From contig NZ_CP043318.1 in NCBI RefSeq assembly GCF_001984825.2, positions 3,968,001 through 4,032,000 on the forward strand: 64,000 nt of DNA, read 5' to 3'. Below are positions 32,661 through 40,320 of the stretch, piece after piece. The position numbers and the translations under genes are program-made. Under the pieces are notes generated by a model. The model was not told the origin of the DNA, searched no databases, and saw nothing but the letters and a program-made list of their open reading frames with translations. The stretch is from Enterobacter chengduensis. GTDB taxonomy: Bacteria > Pseudomonadota > Gammaproteobacteria > Enterobacterales > Enterobacteriaceae. Position 1 is the stretch's first letter. Each line of letters begins with the position of its first letter.

Positions 32661-33005
32661 CTATTTTTTGGGACGGTATTTTTCCGGTAATTCAGGCACC
32701 GGGCGGCGGTCGTCAATCAGGTGGCGAACGGTCAAAATGGAGTGACGCCATAGCATGCGCGGCCCCGCCCAGCGCATGATCTGCTTCATCTCTTCACGCT
32801 TTGCGGGCTGGTAGCAGTGCACCGGACACTGTTTACAGGCAGGCTTTTCCTCACCAAAAACACATTTATCCAGGCGCTTATCGGCATAGGCGTTGAGCGC
32901 CTGATAATGCCCCTCTTCGCTGACCGCCAGCGGACATTTCGCCTCATACAGCGCAATCATCTTGCGAAGGGTCTCCTTCTCGCGCGCAATCCGTTTTCCT
33001 GACAT
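32661..33005 (-). CDS. ygbA: YgbA, nitrous oxide-stimulated promoter family protein
   Basis: Small cytoplasmic protein of 114 residues, convergent with fhlA. Five cysteines are seen, including CKQCPVHC, suggesting metal or nitrosative chemistry. In E. coli ygbA is repressed by the NO sensor NsrR and a matching site lies upstream here. Molecular function is not established to my knowledge. Confidence 0.85.
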   Translation of the reverse strand: MSGKRIAREKETLRKMIALYEAKCPLAVSEEGHYQALNAYADKRLDKCVFGEEKPACKQCPVHCYQPAKREEMKQIMRWAGPRMLWRHSILTVRHLIDDRRPVPELPEKYRPKK

Positions 33006-33023
33006 GACATTTTCTCAAAGCAT

Positions 33024-33045
33024 AAGATGCATAAATAATACAACT
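33024..33045 (-). promoter_or_regulatory. Probable NsrR site upstream of ygbA
   Basis: The segment begins AAGATGCATAAATAATACAA and reads as an imperfect palindrome of the NsrR type: half-site AAGATGCAT is perfect, the other half is degenerate. It lies about 20 bases before the ygbA start. Confidence 0.5.
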
Positions 33046-33051
33046 ATAGGT

Positions 33052-33082
33052 AAAAAGGATCCACGGCCAGGGCCGCAGATCC
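33052..33082 (-). terminator. Terminator of the RCC1-like gene
   Basis: On the minus strand GGATCTGCGGCC and GGCCGTGGATCC form a stem with two wobble positions around a two-base loop, followed by TTTTT. It lies 11 bases past the stop of the 33093-34469 gene. Confidence 0.65.
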
Positions 33083-33092
33083 CCATCACGCA

Positions 33093-34469
33093 TTATGCTG
33101 AAGCAACGGTATACGAGATATTGCCCTGAACACCGTCAGGGACCTCTAGCATACTGCCACCGTGAAGAGCGTTCCCCCAAACGACGATCGTATTATCACC
33201 TTTCAGCGCAACAGCAACGTCCGCTTCGGCATAAATCGCTTTAACATCCGTTAACTTTCCGACAATGGGATCATTGAATACATCGTTGCTACCCCAGCCC
33301 ATCACCGTACCGTCCTTTTTCAGTGCCAGACAATACTCAGGAGCCACGCAGATGACGGCGACGTTATCAACGCCTTCAGGAACAGGCACAACGCCGGTAT
33401 TCGCACTGCCCCAGGAAACAACCGTGCCATCATCACGCAGCGCCACGAAAGCAGATTGTCCAAATGGCGTCGATACATATTTAACATCCACAATATTTGT
33501 CATCGCCGCGATATCTGCCGGGATAGCGATGGATTCTGCATCTGAACCCCATGCCACAAGGTTACCGTTTGCACGTTGTGCTACGTAGTTGGTTGCACCC
33601 GGGAAGACCCTGACAATATCGGTCAATTCCGCAATATCATCCGGAAGCGCGCCGCCATTTTCAGCCAGACCCCATGCAACCAGCTGGCCGTTACTCCGCA
33701 GAGCCGTGAAGGAATAGTCGTTACCAAACAGCATCGTAATATCAGAGAGCGCGGCAATGTCCGCAGGAACCAGTCCACCTTCCTCTGCATCACCCCAGGC
33801 AAAAACCTGGCCATTGGCGTTCAATACCGCCCGGGACATTGATCCCAGAACCTGAACGATGTTATCCATGGCCTGAATGTTTTCAGGAATCGCATATTGA
33901 CCCTGACTGTTCATTCCCCATGAAGCGAGATAAGGCGCGGATTGACCTTGCGCAAGACCAGCATAAGGGAATCCTGAACTCCGAAGAATATCCGTGCGGG
34001 AATACACATCAGCTGGCAAGACGCCACCGTATTGTTCCTCCCCCCAGGCGCGCAGGGTGCTATCCGTACGCAGCGCGAAGGCACAATTAATACTCGTTGT
34101 AACCTGGCAAACATCATGATTATCAGCGGGATCCAGGAAATATTTATTAGTGAACTGGACGTCTCCCCACTGTGCAACCGTTTTATCATCTTTAATAGCC
34201 ACCACACCGATCTGGCCAATAAAATTGATGTTATTTGAATTAATGATAACGGGGTCATAGCCTTCAGCAGAGACATTCAACAGAAGTGCAGGATAGAGAT
34301 CGAGAAACTCCTTACCCTGAACGCTCGTGCTGCTGTCAGCATATTGCCAGGTCGCGTCAACCGGATCCATCGTCTCTGCATCGAATGCCACGATACGTGC
34401 AGGATAACTCAAAACAGGATCGGAGGCTTTAAATGTACGCGCGCCCATAATCGTTAATTGTTTAGCCAT
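33093..34469 (-). CDS. RCC1-like beta-propeller repeat protein
   Basis: 458-residue protein built of about nine repeats of 40-50 residues. The repeat form is ALR-x-DG-x-V-x-AWG followed by GG-x-LP-x-DIA-x-LTDI (for example FTALRSNGQLVAWG and YVAQRANGNLVAWG), characteristic of RCC1-type propellers. The N-terminal 90 residues (MAKQLTIMGARTFKASDP...) are a separate small domain. There is no signal peptide or membrane segment. Ribosome site AAGGAAAA. It is the most downstream gene of a cluster with an endolysin and a holin-like gene on the same strand. Bacterial RCC1 proteins include secreted effectors such as Legionella LegG1; function here is unknown. Confidence 0.85.
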   Translation of the reverse strand: MAKQLTIMGARTFKASDPVLSYPARIVAFDAETMDPVDATWQYADSSTSVQGKEFLDLYPALLLNVSAEGYDPVIINSNNINFIGQIGVVAIKDDKTVAQWGDVQFTNKYFLDPADNHDVCQVTTSINCAFALRTDSTLRAWGEEQYGGVLPADVYSRTDILRSSGFPYAGLAQGQSAPYLASWGMNSQGQYAIPENIQAMDNIVQVLGSMSRAVLNANGQVFAWGDAEEGGLVPADIAALSDITMLFGNDYSFTALRSNGQLVAWGLAENGGALPDDIAELTDIVRVFPGATNYVAQRANGNLVAWGSDAESIAIPADIAAMTNIVDVKYVSTPFGQSAFVALRDDGTVVSWGSANTGVVPVPEGVDNVAVICVAPEYCLALKKDGTVMGWGSNDVFNDPIVGKLTDVKAIYAEADVAVALKGDNTIVVWGNALHGGSMLEVPDGVQGNISYTVASA

Positions 34470-34668
34470 GATATTTTCCTTAATGGTTTAATATAATATT
34501 CATCATCTCCACTGAGATAATTATCAGAGGTAAAATGATGCGGGTAATAGTAACGTTCAAATAAATAGAGCTTGTTCCATTTTGGCACTACAGTTATCTA
34601 TTTTTTCCTCACTTATTTTTGTGGTTAAATATTGAAGGCATAATTAACGTACTAAAACGGCCTTTATT

Positions 34669-35058
34669 TCACGCAGGATTCACATCGTAAGGAAGCTGAA
34701 AATGAACACCGTCTTTGAACTGCTTCCAGTCACCTCCCCACTCAACAGCAATATTGAGTTCCCTGGCCGCCTGCTTGAATGCACTCGCAATAAGCTCATA
34801 GTCGGCAAAGTCCCATGAACCTGCTGGCGTAGGATAGGCAATAATATCAATTGCATGTCCCGTTAAGTGACGGCTGTTGATAGTCTGAGATTTTCCACTT
34901 TTGAAAAGCTGAGCCTGCCGCGTACAGCTTCTCAGCCCCTCAGTAATACCAAAATCCATTGGACTTAATTCAAGCGCACGGCGTGCAACCTGAATTAAGT
35001 CCGGATGGACGCCTTCAAGGTTTGATTCACTACGTGAGCTAAACGTAAAATTATCCAT
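34669..35058 (-). CDS. Phage-type M15 peptidase endolysin
   Basis: 129 residues of the M15 D-Ala-D-Ala carboxypeptidase / L-Ala-D-Glu endopeptidase family found in phage endolysins. Zinc ligands are visible as SRHLTGHAIDI (His and Asp) and DGVHFQL (His), with GGDW in between. The N-terminus lacks a signal peptide, so it needs a holin to reach the wall. It starts two bases after the stop of the holin-like gene. No spanin or structural phage genes are nearby. Confidence 0.85.
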   Translation of the reverse strand: MDNFTFSSRSESNLEGVHPDLIQVARRALELSPMDFGITEGLRSCTRQAQLFKSGKSQTINSRHLTGHAIDIIAYPTPAGSWDFADYELIASAFKQAARELNIAVEWGGDWKQFKDGVHFQLPYDVNPA

Positions 35059-35060
35059 AG

Positions 35061-35450
35061 TTACTCCTTCTCTTCTCTTTTAAATCGATTTAGCGCTGTT
35101 AATGTCCTTGCGGGATAGATGCTCAAATACTTCAATAATCTGACAGATGCGGCAGCAGCAAGCGTTGCCCCTACCGGTGCTGGCGTAATTACCGAATGTT
35201 GAAGAAGTTTACTGAGTACAGAGGAAAGCAGCGACGCGGCGAATTCTGCCGAGGTAATCCCGGTAAGCATCGATGCTGTGAATAAAATCACCCTCGCCCA
35301 TATCGCTTTATTACTCGCTGATACCGCAAAAATCAGGCTGCCAGCAAATGCCCCAATAATAATTCCAGATTCATGATGGCTGAGCCCCAAAATGCCTGCA
35401 ATCAGCAATGCTGCCGTTTTCTCTGTATGTTCGGTAACAGGCATTGCCAT
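35061..35450 (-). CDS. Putative holin, small membrane protein
   Basis: 129 residues with three hydrophobic stretches (AALLIAGILGL...GIIIGAFAGSLIFAV; ARVILFTASMLTGITSAEF; VGATLAAAASVRLL) and a charged C-terminus (NRFKREEKE), the layout of many holins. The start at 35450 is favoured over 35465 because GAGAGGAC lies at proper distance. Placed directly before an endolysin gene, which is the main argument for a holin role. Confidence 0.7.
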   Translation of the reverse strand: MAMPVTEHTEKTAALLIAGILGLSHHESGIIIGAFAGSLIFAVSASNKAIWARVILFTASMLTGITSAEFAASLLSSVLSKLLQHSVITPAPVGATLAAAASVRLLKYLSIYPARTLTALNRFKREEKE

Positions 35451-35705
35451 AATGTCCTCTCTCACATTAACCCTTACCTATTGAACGCAAATCATACACA
35501 GCGAGGGGGTTTACATTATTCATAAAATGATACAGGGTTAGCTAAAAAAGATACCTGACGGGTTGTCGTTTTAACGTTTTATAACAGGAGGTTAAACATC
35601 ACGAGATATTCATACACAATCCATTGAGGTGAACATAAATCCACAATGCCAATGATTCGTAAAATTTTAGCTATGTCTTATTTTGAATGACTACAAGGAA
35701 TAAAA

Positions 35706-36560
35706 ATGGGGACGTTTTTAGCAAAAAAAATGCATTACTTTATGGTTACAATGGAAGAACGTAACTTCACAAAGGCTGCGGAAAAATTGTGCATCACTCG
35801 CTCACCGCTGAGTAAAGTTATTTGTGAGCTGGAAGAAAGCCTTGGTGGGAAATTATTTCAAAGAACCTACAGCACCTTACAACCAACAGAGCTCGCCTTT
35901 GAATATTACAGCAAATGTAAAAACATTTATGATGAATTAATTAATATGGAATCTGAAATTCGGTGCAAAGATCCCTCTCCCGTGCATACATTAACATTCG
36001 ATATTAGCGTACCGGAGCTTCTTTATCGAACCATCATCATGGGCCTGTCCGCTGAGAAGGTTAACATTATTCATCAACGCAAAATCGTTAACTATGAAGA
36101 TATGAATAAACTCCTTAGCAGTCGTGATAACTACATTTTCTCTTTACGTGAGCTAAACAATAGCATGTGGGATTCTACGGACAAATGGCGAGGAGACGAC
36201 ATTGTCTTATTGTCCCCTAAGGGAATAGACCTGGCGTCGTCTTCTTTTCCACTGTTTATCTGGAATGATTCGCTATTAGATTATACCAAGAAAAAGTTCC
36301 TGAAGATTATCAACAAGCCTAATAGTGATATTACGTTTATTCCGCATAATTTTGATCTGTCAACTTTGTGTTACAATATTCATATTGGTCATGGGAGTGC
36401 ATTAATGACCCGCAAATTAGCCTGTTTATATAAAATAGATGGGGTTGACATTCTGGAAACCCCGAACAATGCCCTGAACATTTATTTCTACCATGCAAAA
36501 AATGTCAAAACAAATAATACATTCTTAAACATAAAGAAGATTATCAATAAATTCATCTAA
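35706..36560 (+). CDS. LysR-type transcriptional regulator next to the lysis cassette
   Basis: 284 residues. The N-terminal LysR helix-turn-helix is clear (MHYFMVTMEERNFTKAAEKLCITRSPLSKVICELEESLGGKLFQR); the C-terminal effector domain is divergent. Ribosome site AAGGA. It is divergent from the holin-endolysin genes across 255 bases, the usual placement for a LysR regulator of that operon. AT-richer than the hyp/fhlA genes, which suggests transfer. Inducer unknown. Confidence 0.88.
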   Translation: MGTFLAKKMHYFMVTMEERNFTKAAEKLCITRSPLSKVICELEESLGGKLFQRTYSTLQPTELAFEYYSKCKNIYDELINMESEIRCKDPSPVHTLTFDISVPELLYRTIIMGLSAEKVNIIHQRKIVNYEDMNKLLSSRDNYIFSLRELNNSMWDSTDKWRGDDIVLLSPKGIDLASSSFPLFIWNDSLLDYTKKKFLKIINKPNSDITFIPHNFDLSTLCYNIHIGHGSALMTRKLACLYKIDGVDILETPNNALNIYFYHAKNVKTNNTFLNIKKIINKFI

Positions 36561-36763
36561 AACATCACGCTGAAATGTATTTATGTACCCAATGCGATAC
36601 CTGCCACAAATGTATCGCATTATTTATTCTATTCGCCACCTCATCTCTGCATTGTTGTATTTAAAATTTGCGGCCCTCCTTCCAGTTTTTAATTCGCACC
36701 CGTGACATTTGATAATGACATGATTAACGTTGCCCACATGATTACCTGGAGCAACAGCCCGTT

Positions 36764-36985
36764 ATGACAACTGCAAAAACTCACCGCTATTTAAAAGTTG
36801 GCTATTTCAGAAAGCGTCACGAAATTCGCAACACCAAGGTCCCTAAACGCTATAGCCTGCACGCCGCGCTTAGCCTCAAAGGCAACTGGCTCGAAGAGGC
36901 CGGGTTTACCACACATTCGCAGGTTTGCGTGCACGTAGAGCACGGAAAATTATTGATTGAGTTGATGGAACCCCGCGTGGATTAA
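36764..36985 (+). CDS. SymE-like toxin family protein
   Basis: 73 residues resembling the SymE toxin domain: an N-terminal basic stretch, then LSLKGNWLEEAGFTTHSQVCVHVEHGKLLIEL, the AbrB-like core of SymE. Ribosome site GGAG. E. coli SymE is an SOS-induced protein repressed by the antisense RNA SymR; no LexA box or antisense promoter could be recognised here. It is shorter than E. coli SymE but appears complete over the domain. Confidence 0.7.
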   Translation: MTTAKTHRYLKVGYFRKRHEIRNTKVPKRYSLHAALSLKGNWLEEAGFTTHSQVCVHVEHGKLLIELMEPRVD

Positions 36986-36998
36986 CGCCGGGGCTTTT
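36968..36998 (+). terminator. Terminator overlapping the end of the SymE-like gene
   Basis: CCCCGCGT pairs with ACGCCGGGG with one bulge, followed by CTTTTT. The stop codon lies in the loop. Confidence 0.6.
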
Positions 36999-37374
36999 TA
37001 CACCACCCTGTTTTAGAACCCCAATCACGCTAAGCTCACCGGAAGATACTCTTCGCTGGATTACCTCTGTTTTTTTCGTCAAACTTACCTGACCCCGAAA
37101 CCCGCTGGAGCTTCCCTGTGGTCATCGAAAACAACTTTTCCAGAGCTAATGCGTACAGACGTAATCCTTTACGCTTAACTCATTGATAATAAAAGTCTCT
37201 CTGAGAGTTATTTTCAACGAACCACCTTTGTTTGTAGCCCGAGAATGATGAGAAGAGCATTTACATTCTCCCGCTACACGTGAGCGACAAATTTGCGGGT
37301 TCATGTGAGTTTAACAGGGGTTTAAATGGGGCCGCATGAATACCTGAAAGGTTAAAAAAACGAGTAAAATCAAT
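36999..37374. other. Gene-free stretch ending in the old mutS leader
   Basis: No convincing gene. A short palindrome CTCTCTGAGAG occurs near 37197. From about 37300 the sequence is an imperfect copy of the region just upstream of mutS at 55750-55824 (for example the shared AAAACGAGTAAAATCAAT), so it represents the native mutS leader left behind on the far side of the island. Confidence 0.7.
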
Positions 37375-37455
37375 ATGAATGAAGACATAGATAAGGACTT
37401 CTCCAGCCATACGCCCATGATGCAGCAGTATTATATAAATACAACAACACAATGA
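37375..37455 (+). pseudogene. mutS: Orphan 5' fragment of mutS at the left end of the island
   Basis: The frame reads [19 protein letters not shown] and then leaves the MutS sequence for YINTTTQ and a stop. The intact gene at 55825 begins [19 protein letters not shown]. The fragment keeps a start codon and leader, so a 26-residue peptide may still be made. It is the chromosomal 5' end displaced by integration at the mutS start. Confidence 0.85.
37407..37431. repeat. attL of the mutS island
   Basis: 25-base repeat CCATACGCC-C-ATGATGCAGCAGTAT; the copy at 55857-55881 differs at one position. The 15-base identical core is ATGATGCAGCAGTAT (37417-37431). To its right the sequence is unrelated to mutS. 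Confidence 0.8.
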
Positions 37456-37626
37456 TTTTTAATGATTTTATTTATAGAAAAGAACTATAGAATACAATTG
37501 GCATACTTATCAGGGAGCCTTCCCCTACAAAAAGTGGTATATCGGATTTTCATGCACCAGTCTTTAGATTAGACACTCAAAGTGATAACATATGGCTATA
37601 TGAGGTTTATTAAAAATAAATAAAAG

Positions 37627-38547
37627 ATGGTTGATATAATGGAAACACCATACAGTTTTTTGAAATTCGTTACACAAGATAGAATTGATATTTTAAAAGA
37701 TGGATATATTAGATTCACTCCCCCTAAAGACTTGAATGACCCATTCGAAGTTAACCCTGTAGTAATTCCTCATGACCCTTACAATATTCAACTGATAGAA
37801 TCCGAGTATGATTTTCAAAATCATGAATTCACAGAAAGTGATCATGAGTTTTCCTGGAAACGATTCAATAAAATTGGACACTATAAAACTGAATATTCAA
37901 AGTTCTGTAATAAATATGGAATTCTTTCTCTTTCCAGTTCTAACGATATGTGCTCAATACCATCAGTAGCAATTTTTAGTGAAGAAGATCCAAGACGTAA
38001 TTTATTAATGTGGTCCCATTACACAGACGAACACAGAGGTTTTATTATTGAATTCCATCGTGACTTTATTGATGACACTGAAATATCAAAAATAACATAC
38101 TGTCATGAAAGGCCAATGGTCACACAAGAAGACATAGAATCAGGAGTCATTTTTCCTTTTTTTGTTAAAGGTAAGAAATGGTGTTATGAAAAAGAGTGGA
38201 GGATCATAAAACCTTTGGAACAAGCTGATAAAATAGTACATTTGGACAATGGCAATACCATACATCTATTTAAAATAAAAAAGTCTCAAATTCGCTCTAT
38301 AACTACAGGCTGTAACATGGACACGAATAAAATAGAAGAACTAAAAAAAATTGTATTCACTGATCCAGAATTAAAAAACTGTGTATTTTATGTTTCAAAA
38401 ATAGACAATGAGGGGTTCGCTTTGGATTTCAGATCATATTCAGCCAATGGTTGGACTAATGATGATGTGTTTGGATTCCCAATGATATCCAGACATCCCT
38501 TATTGATAAACCCTGAGAATGTAAAAAACAAGTACAAGAATAATTAA
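37627..38547 (+). CDS. DUF2971 domain protein
   Basis: 306 residues. The DUF2971 pattern is visible: YSFLKFVTQDRIDILKDGYIRFTPPKDLNDPFE at the N-terminus, then GILSLSSSNDMCSIP, LLMWSHYTDEHRGFIIEF and WCYEKEWRII. Family members are often in islands and defence loci but no biochemical role is settled. No good ribosome site; ATG at 37627 or 37639 are both possible. First gene inside the left end of the element. Confidence 0.75.
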   Translation: MVDIMETPYSFLKFVTQDRIDILKDGYIRFTPPKDLNDPFEVNPVVIPHDPYNIQLIESEYDFQNHEFTESDHEFSWKRFNKIGHYKTEYSKFCNKYGILSLSSSNDMCSIPSVAIFSEEDPRRNLLMWSHYTDEHRGFIIEFHRDFIDDTEISKITYCHERPMVTQEDIESGVIFPFFVKGKKWCYEKEWRIIKPLEQADKIVHLDNGNTIHLFKIKKSQIRSITTGCNMDTNKIEELKKIVFTDPELKNCVFYVSKIDNEGFALDFRSYSANGWTNDDVFGFPMISRHPLLINPENVKNKYKNN

Positions 38548-38584
38548 AAAACACCTAAGAGCTAACTTAAGGATATTAATCGTT

Positions 38585-39028
38585 ATGTTACATAAATTAA
38601 TGAATATGAATGGTTTTTTATTTTGGGGTTATTTGATCAGCATATTAATGTCATCATTAATTTTGTTCTGGGTCTACTTCCAGCCCCTTAATTACATTAT
38701 TTGGCTGTTTGTTCCACTAATTGTACCTATATTATTCTCTATTTGCATAATAATAACACGAAATAAGGAGCAACGTGATTTAATAAAATCCTTAAATGAT
38801 TCAACATTGTTTTCAATTAGTGCTATTACAACAGCTTTGGTGATTATTAAAACTATAGATTTAACCCCATTAGATGCTTTTGACTTACTGATGAAAAACA
38901 GAGTCGGATATATTCTGATATGTGGGCACACGATTTTATATACAATAAAAGCCACCATAGCTATGTGTGAAACTTATGAAAACTGGATTAAAATATCAAA
39001 AGCAAAATATTTTATTTTTTTAGCATGA
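38585..39028 (+). CDS. Membrane protein of unknown function
   Basis: 147 residues with four likely membrane segments (FLFWGYLISILMSSLILFWVYF; YIIWLFVPLIVPILFSICIII; LFSISAITTALVIIKTI; VGYILICGHTILYTI). Ribosome site AAGGAT. It follows the DUF2971 gene by 37 bases in the same direction, so the two may be an operon. No family recognised. Confidence 0.6.
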   Translation: MLHKLMNMNGFLFWGYLISILMSSLILFWVYFQPLNYIIWLFVPLIVPILFSICIIITRNKEQRDLIKSLNDSTLFSISAITTALVIIKTIDLTPLDAFDLLMKNRVGYILICGHTILYTIKATIAMCETYENWIKISKAKYFIFLA

Positions 39029-39224
39029 CGGCAAAAAAAACAATCACAAGCGGAGTTGTGAAAAAAGAGACTATTATAGCACTATAAATTGCTATATATA
39101 TTTCAGAAGCCCCCTCAACATTAAATATGTTAAACTCACTTGCATTGCACAATATAATAACAAAAAACATTATTAATATAAAATAAATTGCCACCATGGT
39201 TGCTACGATTATTTTATTTTTCAT
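39012..39224 (-). CDS. Small two-segment membrane protein
   Basis: 70 residues, almost entirely two hydrophobic segments (IIVATMVAIYFILIMFFVIILC and IYIAIYSAIIVSFFTTPLVIVFFAVML) ending in LKK. A purine-rich ribosome region AAAGAGAGAGAG precedes the ATG. Its 3' end overlaps that of the preceding convergent gene by 17 bases. Unknown function; could be a small toxin-like or phage-type membrane peptide, but nothing proves it. Confidence 0.5.
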   Translation of the reverse strand: MKNKIIVATMVAIYFILIMFFVIILCNASEFNIFNVEGASEIYIAIYSAIIVSFFTTPLVIVFFAVMLKK

Positions 39225-39521
39225 CTCTCTCTCTCTTTAACCTTATAATATATACATATCAATTATAATCTTGCTGTCAATAGCATTTGAGCATGTTAAT
39301 ATGCAAGGTATGACTAAGAGAAGCGGAGCTTCTCTTGTCCCTTGTTTTTCGCCCTTCGGTTGAAAAAAATGAAGCTAAAAACATTTTTATACGATGTGTA
39401 TTCCCACAAAAATAACATCGTAGTATACTGACGGAGTAAAAATTGTGCAGACGGCTTGCATACAACTCTACGTTACATCGGCAATGAAATTTCAATGATT
39501 AGTTAAATACACTGGAATGTA
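39225..39521. other. Noncoding region with two inverted repeats
   Basis: Contains the perfect hairpin AAGAGAAGC-GGA-GCTTCTCTT (39316-39336), followed by a T-rich run, and a second repeat TACGATGT/ACATCGTA (39390-39397 and 39415-39422). Candidates are a terminator, a structured RNA or an origin of transfer, since the element carries a relaxase 1.9 kb away. No gene seen. Confidence 0.45.
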
Positions 39522-40262
39522 ATGATGAATATTGAAAGAATAAAAAGTAGCAAACCCTTTATTTACTTTTTATCAAAAAAAGAGATATTTTGGACACTTA
39601 TTGTTTGTGTTTTCATAATAAGCCTACCATTCTATGACTGGTCTTGGTTGATTACCGAAAAACTAAAAAGTAACCTCCCAGTAATAATCACATTATTAAC
39701 TTTTTTAATTGGTGTGTTTATAGTTTGGTTTGTAGTTAGGTCTATTATAGGAAAACGATACTCGTTAAAAATAGAAAAGCTTACTTTTGGCGGGATGAAC
39801 ATTCTTTTTAACACTACAAGCACATTATATATTAATAGTGTACTAAGTTTTCTTGATACTAAAAGAAGTTTATTTATTATCCGTGAAGAATATGACAATT
39901 TCTCTGAGGTTTTAGATTCTTATTATCAAACATACACATTCTTTCGACAAGAAATGAAAATACTAGATCCCATTAGAGATAAAGAGCTTTACGATTTTAC
40001 TAATGATCTTCTAATGATAATTAACAAATTCCTAACCAAGCACCAAAATAATTACAGAAGATGGTATAAATTCATTTCAGAATCCAAAAATCCTTTACCT
40101 AATGAAGATGGTAAATACTTTTACGATACTCCAATAGGGTCAGTCCAGAAGTTATACTATGATTATGAAGTTATAATTAGTGGATTCAAAGAGGTTAATA
40201 ATTTTTTTTCGGATCAAGTAAAAACAAAATTCAATGTGAATATTGAAAAGTGGGACTGGTAG
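39522..40262 (+). CDS. Membrane-anchored protein facing the TIR gene
   Basis: 246 residues with two N-terminal membrane segments (IFWTLIVCVFIISLPFY and LPVIITLLTFLIGVFIVWFVV), then a cytoplasmic domain of about 170 residues that looks mostly helical. No macro, SAVED or other sensor motif could be recognised. It is convergent with the TIR gene, separated by 25 bases. A two-TM-plus-sensor plan is that of several nucleotide-activated defence effectors, but this is only a layout resemblance. Confidence 0.6.
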   Translation: MMNIERIKSSKPFIYFLSKKEIFWTLIVCVFIISLPFYDWSWLITEKLKSNLPVIITLLTFLIGVFIVWFVVRSIIGKRYSLKIEKLTFGGMNILFNTTSTLYINSVLSFLDTKRSLFIIREEYDNFSEVLDSYYQTYTFFRQEMKILDPIRDKELYDFTNDLLMIINKFLTKHQNNYRRWYKFISESKNPLPNEDGKYFYDTPIGSVQKLYYDYEVIISGFKEVNNFFSDQVKTKFNVNIEKWDW

Positions 40263-40281
40263 TTCAATCCCACTCTAAATT

Positions 40282-40320
40282 TTATCCCTACCTATTTTTG
40301 GACATCATTGGTAGGGATAA
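40282..40320. terminator. Inverted repeat between two convergent genes
   Basis: TTATCCCTACC (40282-40292) and GGTAGGGATAA (40310-40320) are perfectly complementary around a 17-base loop and lie between the membrane-protein and TIR genes, overlapping the TIR stop codon. Likely a bidirectional transcript end, though the T-run is weak. Confidence 0.4.

Noticed and set aside
33093-35450. Prophage remnant, because of endolysin and holin-like genes
   Set aside because: No capsid, tail, terminase or phage integrase gene is nearby; the companion gene is an RCC1 propeller and the regulator is LysR-type.
37375-37455. Internal deletion of a second full mutS copy
   Set aside because: Homology stops exactly at the 15-base core shared with 55867-55881, as expected for site-specific integration rather than deletion.
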